Assembly: GCA_001557505.1 (NCBI GenBank)
Contig: LSAX01000001.1
Span: forward strand, 4,526,001-4,590,000
Length of the DNA: 64,000 nt
From: Reticulascus tulasneorum
Taxonomy: Eukaryota; Ascomycota; Sordariomycetes; Glomerellales; Reticulascaceae
Direction of reading: 5' to 3'
Shown: one piece after another, positions 11,303 through 21,900 of the stretch
How the letters are laid out: every line of letters begins with the position of its first letter
Numbering within the stretch: position 1 is the stretch's first letter
Position numbers and translations under genes: made by a program
The notes under the pieces: generated by a model
Database searches by the model: none
Told to the model about the DNA's origin: nothing
Seen by the model: only the letters and a program-made list of their open reading frames with translations

Positions 11303-12413
11303 ATGGTGCAATTCGATGGGCCTCACGGCAAAATCACAGTCGCTTACCTGCGTCAAGGAGGACTATACCCTCCACTGCGGCCCAGCAAGTCCTTCGAGGG
11401 GAGGACAGTGGTTGTAACGGGGTGTTCCAGCGGTATCGTATGTGTTTCGCTTCATGGATCGATATATTTGGGACGATACTAAGACACCTACTTGCTAGGG
11501 TTATCAAGCTGCTTTGCACATTGCATCGCTGAAGCCAAAAAAGTTGATTCTTGGCACTCGAACCGTTGCCAAAGGGGAGGCTACAAAAAGTAGTATCCTT
11601 AGCAAAGTACCATCGCTCGACAGTTCCATCATTGACATTATTCCCATTGAGTGCACCTCTTTGACATCTGTAAGTCAATTCGCCGATACAGTCAAGCGGA
11701 CGACACACACGTTGGACTGTGCATTGCTCAGTGCCGGGGTGGCAGTGCCAACACGACAAACGACAGACGATGGCTGGGCCACAACTCTCATCGTCAATGT
11801 GCTTGCCCCCGCTCTCCTTGCCTTCGAGCTCTTGCCCCTCCTCACAGCCACGCCGGGAAGCGTGTTGGAGTTTGTGAACTCGATAAGCTACTGCAATGTC
11901 ACGAGTCAAGATGTTGCTCCGCTGCTGCAAGATCCAACAGCAAATGCCCTCGAGTACTTCAATGACGCGGAGCGCTGGACAACGCAAAGGGCGTACTACG
12001 AGGCCAAGTTGATGTTGATGTTCGTCCTTCAAGGTCTGGTGGAGCAGCTTGGAGGAAGTCAGGGCAAGCTCAGCAACCCCCAAAGCCCACTCATTCTGGC
12101 ATGCTGTCCAGGCCAATGCAAAACGAACTTGTACAGAGAGTTCCCATTGGGCGTGAGACTGTTCATGACCCTCTTTAATGCCATTATTGCGAGAACAGCC
12201 GAGCAAGGAAGTAGGACGTTGGTGACAGGTTTGTTACAGAGCGAAGAGGCGAATGGGAGAATGTGGGTAAATGACCATTACGATGACTGGTCGCCCGGCA
12301 TAACTGAAGCAGAGTGGGAGACTTTACAGAAGCGAGTCTGGGTGGATGTTTTGGTTGTTTTGAGGAAACACAGAGAAGACTTGGCCATACCAGACAATTT
12401 CAAAGATTTATAG
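11303..12413 (+). CDS. short-chain dehydrogenase/reductase (SdnK-position)
   Basis: Two exons (11303-11437, 11499-12413) give 349 residues of the protochlorophyllide-reductase-like SDR type. The cofactor loop TGCSSGIG is split by the intron. LSAGVA replaces the usual NNAG. A Ser lies in EFVNSISY and the catalytic YYEAK motif is near residue 230. The likely reaction is NAD(P)-dependent reduction of a ketone. In a sordarin-like pathway the SDR is proposed to reduce the 4-keto sugar made by the dehydratase. It could equally act on the aglycone; the sequence does not decide. Its 3' end converges on the methyltransferase gene. Confidence 0.9.
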
Positions 12414-13010
12414 GCTAGAATTCGATGCGGTCAACTTGAATCTACCAAAAATGAACCTATATCCGGTTCACTGGTCCGTACATCTCTGGAAATTGTTATC
12501 GTAGCAGCGCTTATGTTGGAACTGGCTATTTATGATACCAAAGCTAGGCTAGGAACGGTAACGGGGTCGAAAGCTAACATACGGTATGGGTTCTCCAACC
12601 AAGCGAGATGACGGGCTGCCGCCAGTGAACCACATCCCACGATGATAGATCTTATAGAGTCAATCAGAGTTCCGCATGCGAGACTTTCAGGGAGCTAACG
12701 TGTTACATCTCCGGTGCAAATTTCACACAAACAACCATCATCGGGGCCGGGCATGACTCTTATTTCGGGGTTTAATCAATGATATATTCAAAAGAAAGGA
12801 ATCCTCAGTAGAGCAGAGCATCTGCCTGAGTGAGTCGAATGTCACTGTCTGGAGGCGGTGATATAGCCACCATTGCGAAGCTTCAACGCTCTATAGCATT
12901 AGTGATAGAGCAGCTCAATATCATGTATACTGTGTAACGATTGGCCTTTTCCTTTGCCCAAACTCCTCTCTGCAAGATACTACATCCCCATCATTCACTT
13001 CCTGTTCCCC
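12414..13010. other. convergent intergenic region, no feature recognised
   Basis: 597 bp between the 3' ends of the dehydrogenase (+) and the methyltransferase (-). It presumably holds both polyadenylation regions. Nothing else was recognised. Confidence 0.5.
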
Positions 13011-14180
13011 CTATTTCTTGATGGGGAATGCCCCAATCAGCCGTATAGTCTTGGACTCGGGCGAGTCGCCTTCTGTCCAAAGGACTTCCTCGAATCCTGC
13101 TCGCTTCATTCGTTGTTCCCATTGCTTTTCGTCAATGAGAGCATATTTGCGACCATCCTCAAACATCCACCAACCGTCAAAGAGACCGACCACGATATCA
13201 AGCCAGTACAGATTTTGTGTCGTTTCTACCAGCGTCAGGGCTCCATCCTCGCGCAGCATTTTGCGCAGATGAAGGAGAGCCTTATCGAGATTCTTCGTTG
13301 CGTGGATGCAGTTGGTCGAGATGATGCAGTGGAATGCTCCCTCATACTCTGACTTGGGCGGCTTCTCAATGTCGACAGTGTCGTATGACATGCCTCCAAC
13401 ATGTTTGAACTGCCTCTTGGCTGCAGCAACGAGGGCACCAGAAATATCTGTAAACACATATTCAAAATCGATACCTTGCTTCTGAAGGCGGTCGATGATG
13501 TGTCGAGTTGTTCCGCCAGTGCCTGCGCCTACCTCGAGGATGCGGAATTTGCCTTTGCCAGTTGTGTTGGACAGTGCCTTGATGAGAAAGTCGCCAAGAA
13601 GAAAAGTCGGCGTACGAAGAAGCGGCCAGAACTCGTACATGTCGTCCAGTAACTTTTTGTTTTCCTTGTTGCCAAAGAGCAGGTTCAAGCCGTCTACATC
13701 ACCAGTCAAACACCCGGCCAAATGGGAACCAACAGCCCTCAGCAACTTAGGCACAACAACATGCTGAGGATATAAATCTTTGATGTCTTCATATACGGTT
13801 GCCGCGGGTGTGGGATCGATAGAAACGTCTGTTCGAATGAAGACTTCATCTTTGGATGCAATCAGGTGTTCATTTTCGAGCACTTCGTAAAATCGGCGTA
13901 CAAGTTGTTTATGCTTCTTTAGGGCGTTGACTTGAGGCACCACATCGCCGGGTTGAAGGTTCTCCAACTTGCAGCCATTCTCGGCAAAGGCCTCTACAAT
14001 GTAAGCCAGAACAAGCCGCGCATGGTGTGGGTATACATCTTTCCAATAGCTGAGCGCCTTGGTAGCCTTGCCGACTTCATCATACCCAAGTCTTGTTTCC
14101 TGGAAGGCGCCAAACGCCGAAGATATTGTAGGCCATGCCATAGTCACCGAACCGACTGCATCTTTTTGGGGCGTGGCCAT
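13011..14180 (-). CDS. stand-alone PKS-type methyltransferase (SdnL-position)
   Basis: An intronless gene of 389 residues. It looks like the C-methyltransferase domain of a fungal PKS made as a free protein. There is an all-helical N-terminal lid (residues 40-200), then the SAM-binding motif [10 protein letters not shown] (214-223), an acidic motif YVFTDIS, the NCIHAT segment carrying the His seen in PKS methyltransferases, and LVETT. The last residues (GAFPIKK) are complete. It lies beside a PKS whose own methyltransferase core is eroded, so acting in trans on the growing chain is attractive. That is also the role proposed for SdnL. O-methylation of the sugar is the main alternative, although SdnD (outside this window) is assigned that job in the sordarin model. 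The family call is firm; the substrate is inferred. Confidence 0.9.
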   Translation of the reverse strand: MATPQKDAVGSVTMAWPTISSAFGAFQETRLGYDEVGKATKALSYWKDVYPHHARLVLAYIVEAFAENGCKLENLQPGDVVPQVNALKKHKQLVRRFYEVLENEHLIASKDEVFIRTDVSIDPTPAATVYEDIKDLYPQHVVVPKLLRAVGSHLAGCLTGDVDGLNLLFGNKENKKLLDDMYEFWPLLRTPTFLLGDFLIKALSNTTGKGKFRILEVGAGTGGTTRHIIDRLQKQGIDFEYVFTDISGALVAAAKRQFKHVGGMSYDTVDIEKPPKSEYEGAFHCIISTNCIHATKNLDKALLHLRKMLREDGALTLVETTQNLYWLDIVVGLFDGWWMFEDGRKYALIDEKQWEQRMKRAGFEEVLWTEGDSPESKTIRLIGAFPIKK

Positions 14181-14813
14181 CTCAGCGGTAGCGCAATCTG
14201 GAGCAGAAACCTTGTCTTAGAGTTCGAGGCCAGCGCTGAGGATAATTTTGATACTCGGAAAGTTAATCTCGGAGTTCGAGTGTCGGCGGTGAGGCCGGGG
14301 CGGTTCTCGCGGGGGAAAGGCTTGGTTTTGCTAGTGGCCGTGGACAGGCTGAAAGATGAAGGCAGCACACAAGGAACAAGAATCACACAGCCTCAAGCCT
14401 GCAATGCGGTTTCCAGAATTTTTCTAACCCTCCAACCCATCTAGACAAGAGAATACCGGGACTGCCAAATTCTGAGAAGCCCGAGCGCTGCATCACATAT
14501 ACCCCACTTCCCCAAAGGGGAGATTATCGTTTTCATCATTGGAAGATTCAACACACAGTTTCTCCACGTTGTCACACAAATCCAGAGATGATGCTTATCA
14601 TTGATAATAATTGAATCACCGCGAATACTAGGTTTGAGGCTAGTCGGCGTTGGGACTGGACTAATATATAAGACTTTTATCTCGGTGCATTCGCTGCTCT
14701 AGATACACCCTTCGACTATTAGACATCTTCTACTCTCATCATTCCCTAAGGCCATGAATATTGGGGAAGTTTTCTATTGGCTATATTCCGTATGTTAGCG
14801 TAAGAGTGCAACA
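14181..14813. promoter_or_regulatory. intergenic region with MT promoter and an orphan plus-strand promoter-like segment
   Basis: The left part must promote the methyltransferase (-). On the plus strand, TATATAAG (about 14664-14671) is followed by a pyrimidine-rich leader, an ATG at 14754 and, after 12 codons, a GTATGT donor-like site at about 14790. No plus-strand gene body follows, because the acyltransferase occupies the other strand from 14814. It may be a chance arrangement or the stub of a lost gene. Confidence 0.4.
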
Positions 14814-16367
14814 TCACAGTCTTTTAAAATCCTCTTCTATCTTCTCCCAGATGTCATGTCGTAAACGACTAGTCATCCACCAGTCGCCGCTCTCACTCTT
14901 GCCGAGAATAGCTGTAGCGTTACGTGTCGACCAGCGGGTTTCCATACCCGTGCAGTTGATGAACACCGGGAGCACTCTCTTCGGCCTTTCTCCACGATTA
15001 CCTTGACCGACAATCGCAGGCGAAAAGTCCATTTGATAAAGCCTTCCACGATAGCAATTTGTAAAAACGCAAAGCATCATATCTGGATCACCATACAACG
15101 GCAGATGCCCGGTCTTTGCCTTACTCTCTCGAAAGGCTGCGTCTTGGGCTTGAAGTTGTTCCACCGTGCGATGACTTTTGATGCTATCCCGTACTTGCTT
15201 CGCGAGTAAACCCGAGGGGTAGCTGGTACTGGTATACCTGGCTGCAGGTGCGAAGCAGAGGGCGGAATATGCCGCATTCCCAAAGAACGAGACATTGAGA
15301 CTTGGTAGAAGACCCATCGTGGCCAGTATATCTCGTGAGTCGAACCTGTTGGTCAGACAGACAGAGCGGTTGGAGGGAAGATTGAGGTTCTTGACCAGAA
15401 TCCGGGTCCACCATGCGCAAAGAACATCGCTGTCCGAAACAAACGCCTCGGAGGCGTCTTCGTCTTTCTGTGCTGCGGCCAACTCGCTCCTCGCAGACGT
15501 AGACAGCTTGTCAACGAATTTACCGGGGAGGAGGAAGAATCGCAAGCTGGCGTCGGGGTACCAAAGGTGGTCCCACATGTTGCGAACGACGAATTTGAAG
15601 AATCCCCAGCCTTGGAGTATACGATCGGCGAAAATGTATTTTGGAGGCTGCTTTCCCTGTTGCAGGTTTTCTAGGGGATCTTTGTTTTTGTACCCGATAT
15701 ATGGCGCAATCTTGTGTTCCTCGCCATGGAGCGTGAGCAACCATGCGCGGTAAAATGCCATCAGCCCCAGGAAATCCGTAAGTGTGTGCAGCAGTGTGAC
15801 GGTGATGATCGTGGCATCCTCGAAAGTGATGATGTGGATCGCAAGCTGTGGAATGTCATTGTAAAGCCAATCGTCGAAGCTCTGCGGACTTGTGGGAGAG
15901 CGCATGTAAGGACGGAACGAAGCTGCTGTTGGCTTGAATATTGTGGGTTTGTCACCAGTTGCTTGAGGCATATTACAAAAAACCGGGTGCTCGTCAATGG
16001 ACATGTTGTGCTTGTCCGTGGTGAACAGGAAGAGTGGCCGGTCCTCGGTGAATTCTGCCGGCAAATGGTATTCCAGTCTCCCGTCTTTCTGCTAAGAACG
16101 TTAGTCCCGACTCACTCAATCGAAAATTTGCAGTGCAATATCATGACATACGGCACGTCTCAACCTCGCTCCAAGTTGTCTCCATCCCTCCCTCTGGAGT
16201 ACCTTATCTGCAGCGGCTCGGAGAATATCTGTATCCAACACATCTCGAAACACAAGCGAAAAGTCGAAAGATACCGGGTAGAGTTCGTCTGCGAACCGTA
16301 GCGGGGTCACATCATCGGTCGGTACAATGGGCGGTGGTGTCCGCTTTGCGGAGAAGAACAGGCCCAT
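14814..16367 (-). CDS. BAHD-like acyltransferase
   Basis: Two exons (16367-16152, 16088-14814) give 496 residues. The family is recognised from the HxxxD catalytic motif HTLTD (residues 173-177) in a VTLLHTLTDFLG context. Further support comes from a two-lobed layout and a C-terminal MDFSPAIVGQG stretch in the place of the DFGWG loop. It resembles fungal trichothecene O-acetyltransferase-like enzymes. These move an acyl group from CoA (or another thioester) to a hydroxyl in the cytosol. In this cluster the natural guess is transfer of the polyketide chain to the sugar or aglycone, since the PKS releasing domain lacks its catalytic His. It lies in the slot held by the regulator sdnM in the published cluster, which looks like a local difference. 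The substrate is unknown. Confidence 0.85.
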
Positions 16368-16896
16368 TTTGGCGTGATAAAATGAATGATCTGAGGGGAC
16401 AGGATCAGTACATGGCTCTGTCTGAAAAACAAAATCATAAATGTAGCTAAGCTTACCTATATGACTATGTTCGCCAATACTCGTTGATCGGTATTTCCTA
16501 GTTAGTCAGTGCAGGACCCCGGAAATGCATTTACCGCTGCAAGACGATACATTTGTCCTTGACCCACACCACCCAGTCAGACATAGGATACTTACATACC
16601 TAGCCAACGCGCCACATTTCAATTTTGTACGTGGATCTTATTTTTGTTTCTCAGCGGCCCAAAATGGACGCTGATGTCCCCATTCTAAACAGTATCACGG
16701 TGCTTCAATCCATTATTCGCAGGAAACGGCAGATGGAATCGTCGCGAACTGACGACCGCAGACCGAGAACTGGCGAATCGAGTAGATCTACCGCACCTGG
16801 AGTATGGTTGAAATAGCTCAGACGTAAAAGACAGCCTATGTAGATTTGCTTTCCCTAATCTCTATAAAATCCTTGAATAACCTATCAGTATCCTTG
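16368..16896. other. intergenic region, no feature recognised
   Basis: 529 bp between the acyltransferase start and the monooxygenase end (both on the minus strand). It contains the acyltransferase promoter; no motif stood out. Confidence 0.45.
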
Positions 16897-18277
16897 CTAC
16901 ACCGTCCTTGGCTGAATAGGATGATCCCAGGCAGCTGTGCCGATGTATGGCTCGTCTGCAGATATATAGTTTAAAACGGGCGATCGCCTCATTTTCGGTA
17001 CAGCGACATATCGTATGGTGAATCGTTGAAACCAGTCAGGCACCAGGAGAAACCTAGCACATATGTAAAACCATGTATTGGCCCATGCTTGCAAGCGAGT
17101 CAGCAGAGCCGAAGCTTGCAGGTCTTTTTTCATCAATGCCACTCTTTCGTCCCGATAATGATCAAAGATGTTCTCTACTGCGGCTAGACTCGGATTTCCG
17201 TCTGGATACTTCTTAACTTCTGCGTGAATTTCGTTGCAGAGAGCGACAACATCTTGGACGCCCGCATTCAACCCAAGTCCTGCGTTCGGGGTGAATCTAT
17301 GACAAGCATCACTGACGAGGACAATTCGGCCCTTGCTGAAGTTTTTCACAATTCCTTCGCTTAGGTTTGTCATACCGGCGTTGTTGCTGTCGAAGACATC
17401 TTTGAATAGCAAGGTTTCCGTAACCGGGTAGTTCGCAAACGACTCGGCAATCTGCGCGACATCCTTTTCGGAATAGTCAATTCGCTCTCGAGTTGGCCTT
17501 TCGAGTTTTTCATACAAGATTATCATGGCTGTTTCCTTTCCAACCATAAGTGCAAGCGTACGGTTAGTATCTTGCGTCTCGCCTCCGAGGCCAGGAGGCG
17601 TCGAAGCTGGTCGAGGGAAGGTACACCATAGCATGCGATAGGCTGATTCGTACGGCTGTTCATGATCGCAGTCGGCTTGTTGACCATCACGTATCATAGC
17701 TTGTCTGAGCTGCTCTCTTGTTCGACTGTATACTCCGTCCGCTCCTATCACGAGGGACCCCGTAAAGGTACTACCATCTGCACAAGAGACGCATACCGTC
17801 TCCTCGTCCTGTTCGACTTTTGTCACCTTTTTCCTCGTCAAAACTTTTGTCTTTGCCTCTTGAGGCAGCCCCTCGTATATGATTTGTACTAGCTCCGGTC
17901 GATGATAGATGACCTGTGCGGCACCGAGACTAGGAACCACAGATTAGCTTGTTGGAGGCGATATTGATGAGATATTCTTAGTCCACTAACCATTCTTTAA
18001 GTAATGTTACCTGAGTGCTATCTCTGAACTTGTACCCCTCACGGGTGAATGACTTCACATGAGCAAGCTCAGCGCCGGCGGCTTCAAGCTTTTCGCGTAG
18101 GCCAAACTGTGAAAGAATTCGCATAGCTGGGGGGGATAGGACAACGCTGGCACCTGAGGGGTCGATGACTGAGTCCCGTCTTTCAAGAACAACAAAGTCG
18201 ATGCCAGCTAGGTGGAGTGCATGAGCAGCAACCAGTCCAGCAGGGCCACCCCCTACGATAATTATTCTGAAGCCCAT
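16897..18277 (-). CDS. FAD-dependent monooxygenase (SdnN-position)
   Basis: Two exons (18277-17991, 17929-16897) give 439 residues; the intron runs GTTAGT...CCTAG and keeps the frame. The start [15 protein letters not shown] places the dinucleotide-binding loop at the very N-terminus. Also visible are [10 protein letters not shown] (DG motif) and [21 protein letters not shown] (the GD motif that contacts the flavin ribityl). A hydrophobic C-terminal segment ([18 protein letters not shown]) suggests membrane association, as in PaxM-type terpenoid monooxygenases. Members hydroxylate, epoxidise or perform Baeyer-Villiger oxidation using NADPH and O2. SdnN is proposed to carry out an oxidation and Baeyer-Villiger step on the way to sordaricin. 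The gene is divergent from the PKS and shares a 718-bp promoter region with it. Confidence 0.9.
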
Positions 18278-18995
18278 TGTGCATGATAACCCTTCACATA
18301 AGAGGCCTATCCTTTGCAAATTGTTAGCCAAGACGGCAGGGTGGAGTATCTTAATAGTGGCACCCTCCAGATGACTTTGCCAAGAGCTCACCTTTAAGGG
18401 TTTTCTACACTGGACGGGAAAGGGGAGACTGCAGAATGGGGTAAGCGCAACTGAGTGCAATACCATGAATCCGACTTTTGAGTCAATCGGGCGGATTGTC
18501 AATTGCCTAAAACAGAAGTGGCCGGACCCTTTGACCGCCTCCTGCCGAATTGGATCTACGCCGGACCGGGCGCCCAGTATCGATACCTATCCTACAACAA
18601 AAAAGAAAAGAAAGAAAAAGAAGAAAAGGGAAAACGGGGGGGTGTGAAGAAGCATTTGTGCGTTTAGTATAACGTTTGGCACCGGTTGCTAGCCAAAGAT
18701 GGTATGGCTAAGCTTCAAGCCGTCCAAAGTAGTATGGCCGCATTGCCTTACACCTGGCCCTCGTAACTGACATAGGATCGTCCGGAAACTAAATGACCTA
18801 GATCAGAGGTACAGCACGATTTATTTTATATGTAAAGCAACATACACAATCAGAGTCTATACTATAAATCGTTCTTTGCAATGTGCACCTGTATTCCCAT
18901 CTTGACATACATTCCATATCAGTAGCTCATACTGCTCTCTTGTGTAATCTCTTTCTGTTCCATTCCACACCTTACCAGAGATACCCTTCGATCCA
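18278..18995. promoter_or_regulatory. divergent promoter region, FAD monooxygenase / PKS
   Basis: 718 bp between divergent starts. On the PKS side a TATA-like box TATAAAT lies at 18863-18869, 127 bp before the ATG. A purine tract of A and G runs occupies about 18599-18641. A CGG-N9-CCG inverted triplet (18523-18537) could bind a Zn2Cys6 factor, but it is unsupported beyond its form. Confidence 0.5.
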
Positions 18996-21900
18996 ATGAC
19001 GAACACAAGTTGTATTCCATTAGCAGTGGTAGGAATCGGCTGTCGATTCCCTGGAGATGCTACGAATCCTGATAAGCTATGGGACCTATTAATCAGTGGG
19101 AACAGTGCATGGAGCAGAGTACCCTCTGACAGATGGAACGAGGAGGCATTTTTACACCCAGATCCAGACGATACCAACGGGAGCCATAATCATGTTGGAG
19201 GACACTTTCTCAAGCAAGACGTCGGCGAGTTTGACGCAGGATTCTTCAACGTGCTTCCCGGCGAGGCCGCGTCGATGGACCCCCAACAACGGCTTTTACT
19301 GGAGACCACCTATGAAGCGTTGGAAAGTGCCGGCATTCGCCAGGAAAATATTCAAAAGTCCAACACAGCCGTCTATATGGCAATATTTACTAGAGATTAC
19401 GACCGAAATATCTACAAGGATATGATGAGCATCCCCAAATATCACGTCACGGGAACAGGCGATGCCATCCTAGCGAATAGAATTTCCTACCTCTTCAACC
19501 TGAGCGGGCCATCGGTAACATTAGACACGGGCTGCTCAGGTGGCTTGGCCGCCGTCAGCCATGCGTGCCAGGCGTTACGCTCGGGAGAGTCCGACATGGC
19601 GCTGGCTGGCGCAGCCAATCTGATACTAAGCCCCGACCACATGATTGGGATGAGCAACCTCCATATGCTCAATGCAGACGGCAAGTCGTATTCCTTTGAT
19701 AGTCGAGGCGCCGGATATGGCCGCGGCGAAGGCATTGCGACCTTGGTCATCAAGAGGTTAGACGATGCCATTAGGGATAATGACCCAATTCGGGCCATTA
19801 TTCGCGACGCCGCCATCAATCAGGATGGCCACACGGCTGGCATAACGCTGCCCAGTGGGCCTGCCCAAGAAGCCCTGGAGCGCCGAGTCTGGAGTAATAT
19901 AAATTTGCATCCCCGGGATGTTGGTTACGTCGAAGCCCACGGTACTGGAACGCTCGCGGGTGATAGCGCGGAGCTAGAAGGCATTTCTCACGTCTTTTGC
20001 CAAGATCGTGATGCAGCCTCTCCCCTGACTGTTGGGTCGATCAAATCGAACATTGGCCATACAGAGTGCGTGAGTGGTCTGGCGGCCTTGATCAAATCCA
20101 TCTTGGTCCTGGAGCGCGGCGCCATCCCCCCCAATGTCAACTATGAGCATCCTAAGCCCACTTTGAACCTGGAAAAGAAAAAGATTCGAGTTCCGACAAC
20201 ACTAGAACAATGGTCTCAGCCGGGCGTGGCGCGAGTCTCGGTCAACAGTTTTGGATATGGAGGGACCAACGCACACGCCGTGTTGGAGCGGGCCGAGCCG
20301 CGAGCTGCCAATGAGGTTCTCACGGAGAATGTTCCTCGCCTATTTACTCTATCCGCCGCCAGTCAGACATCACTGCAAAGTATGGCGGCAGCGATGGCAG
20401 AATGGGTCTCCAGGCACGAGGACCGAACCTCCCTCCGAGATCTTGCCTACACCCTGTCTGAGCGACGGTCCGTCATGCCGTGGCGATTCACTTCGGTTGC
20501 TACCAACCAAGAGGAGCTCATTTATGCTTTACGTGAAGCATCGCAGAGCACAGACGACATCAACCGAATCTCTCCAGAGCTTAAGATTGGCTTCATCTTC
20601 AGTGGACAAGGAGCTCAATGGGCTGGTATGGGTCGCGAGTTGCTTGCCGATCCAATCTTCCACGACTCCATCCATCAATCCAACAAGATACTTGCCGATC
20701 TTGGTTCTTCGTGGGACCTGGTTGAAGAGCTAATTCGGGAAAAGGGCACATCTCGATTGAAGGACGCCGAGTTGGCGCAACCCGTTACGACGGCCGTCCA
20801 GGTCGCCCTCGTAGACCTGGCACGTGCGTGGGGCATCGTTCCTGACGCCGTTGTTGGCCACTCCAGTGGTGAGATTGCTGCTGCATATGTTGCGGGCCAC
20901 CTCTCACAGTACCAGGCCATTAGGGCAGCGTATTACCGTGGCTTCAGTTCGACGATCGCCAAGAGTAAGGGCCTCGGAAAAGGAAGCATGCTCGCTGTTG
21001 GCATCGGAGAACATGAGGTTGCCCCGTATCTAGATATGCTTACCCAAGGTAAGGCCGTGGTCGCGTGCCAAAACAGCCCGGGCAGCGCGACAATCTCCGG
21101 AGATGATGCCACCATCACAGAGCTCTCTGAACTTTTAAGTAAAGATGGCGTATTCAACAGAAGACTCCTTGTCGACACCGCGTATCACTCCCATCATATG
21201 CAAGCAGTTGCGAACGAATACCGAGCCAGCTTGGGCGAGCTTGAGCAGAGCTCTTTAGCTAAAAGTACAGTCAAGATGTATTCTTCTGTCACAGGGCTTC
21301 TCAAGTCCAGCCAATTTGATTCAGACTACTGGGTCTCGAATTTGGTCGGCAAAGTCACGTTCTGCGATGCCCTGCAATCTCTGTGCCGAGCAGACCAAAC
21401 TTCATCACGAGGCGTACAACCACATCGCATCTTCATCGAGATCGGGCCTCATTCTGTTTTGGCAGGACCAGCAAGACAGAGCATTGCGGATTTGGCAGAG
21501 CCATTTTCCTACAGCTACACGTCTGTCCTTGTCCGCGGAACTTCGGCACTGCAAAGTGGGTTGACAATGGCTGGCAGCCTATTTTCTCGTGGCTACCCGC
21601 TTGACATGTCTGCCGTCGCGGCGTGGGATCGAACCCGCCAACATGCTTCCGTCTTGCACAGTCTCCCGTCATATGCGTGGGACCACAGCAAGAGGCATTG
21701 GCACGAATCCCGTCTCAGCAAAGATTATCGCTTGCAAAAACACCCATACCATGACCTGCTCGGCCTCCGAATGACAGACACTACACCCCTACGGCCGGCA
21801 TGGAGGCATATGGTCGGTGTCGAGGGTCTTCCATGGCTCCAGGATCACGTCGTCGATGGACTGATTATATTTCCTGGCGCTGGCTATCTGTGCATGGCAA

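Noticed and set aside
11334..12206. 290-codon open frame on the minus strand
   Set aside because: It is antisense to the short-chain dehydrogenase, which has all family motifs. The antisense product has no recognisable domain.
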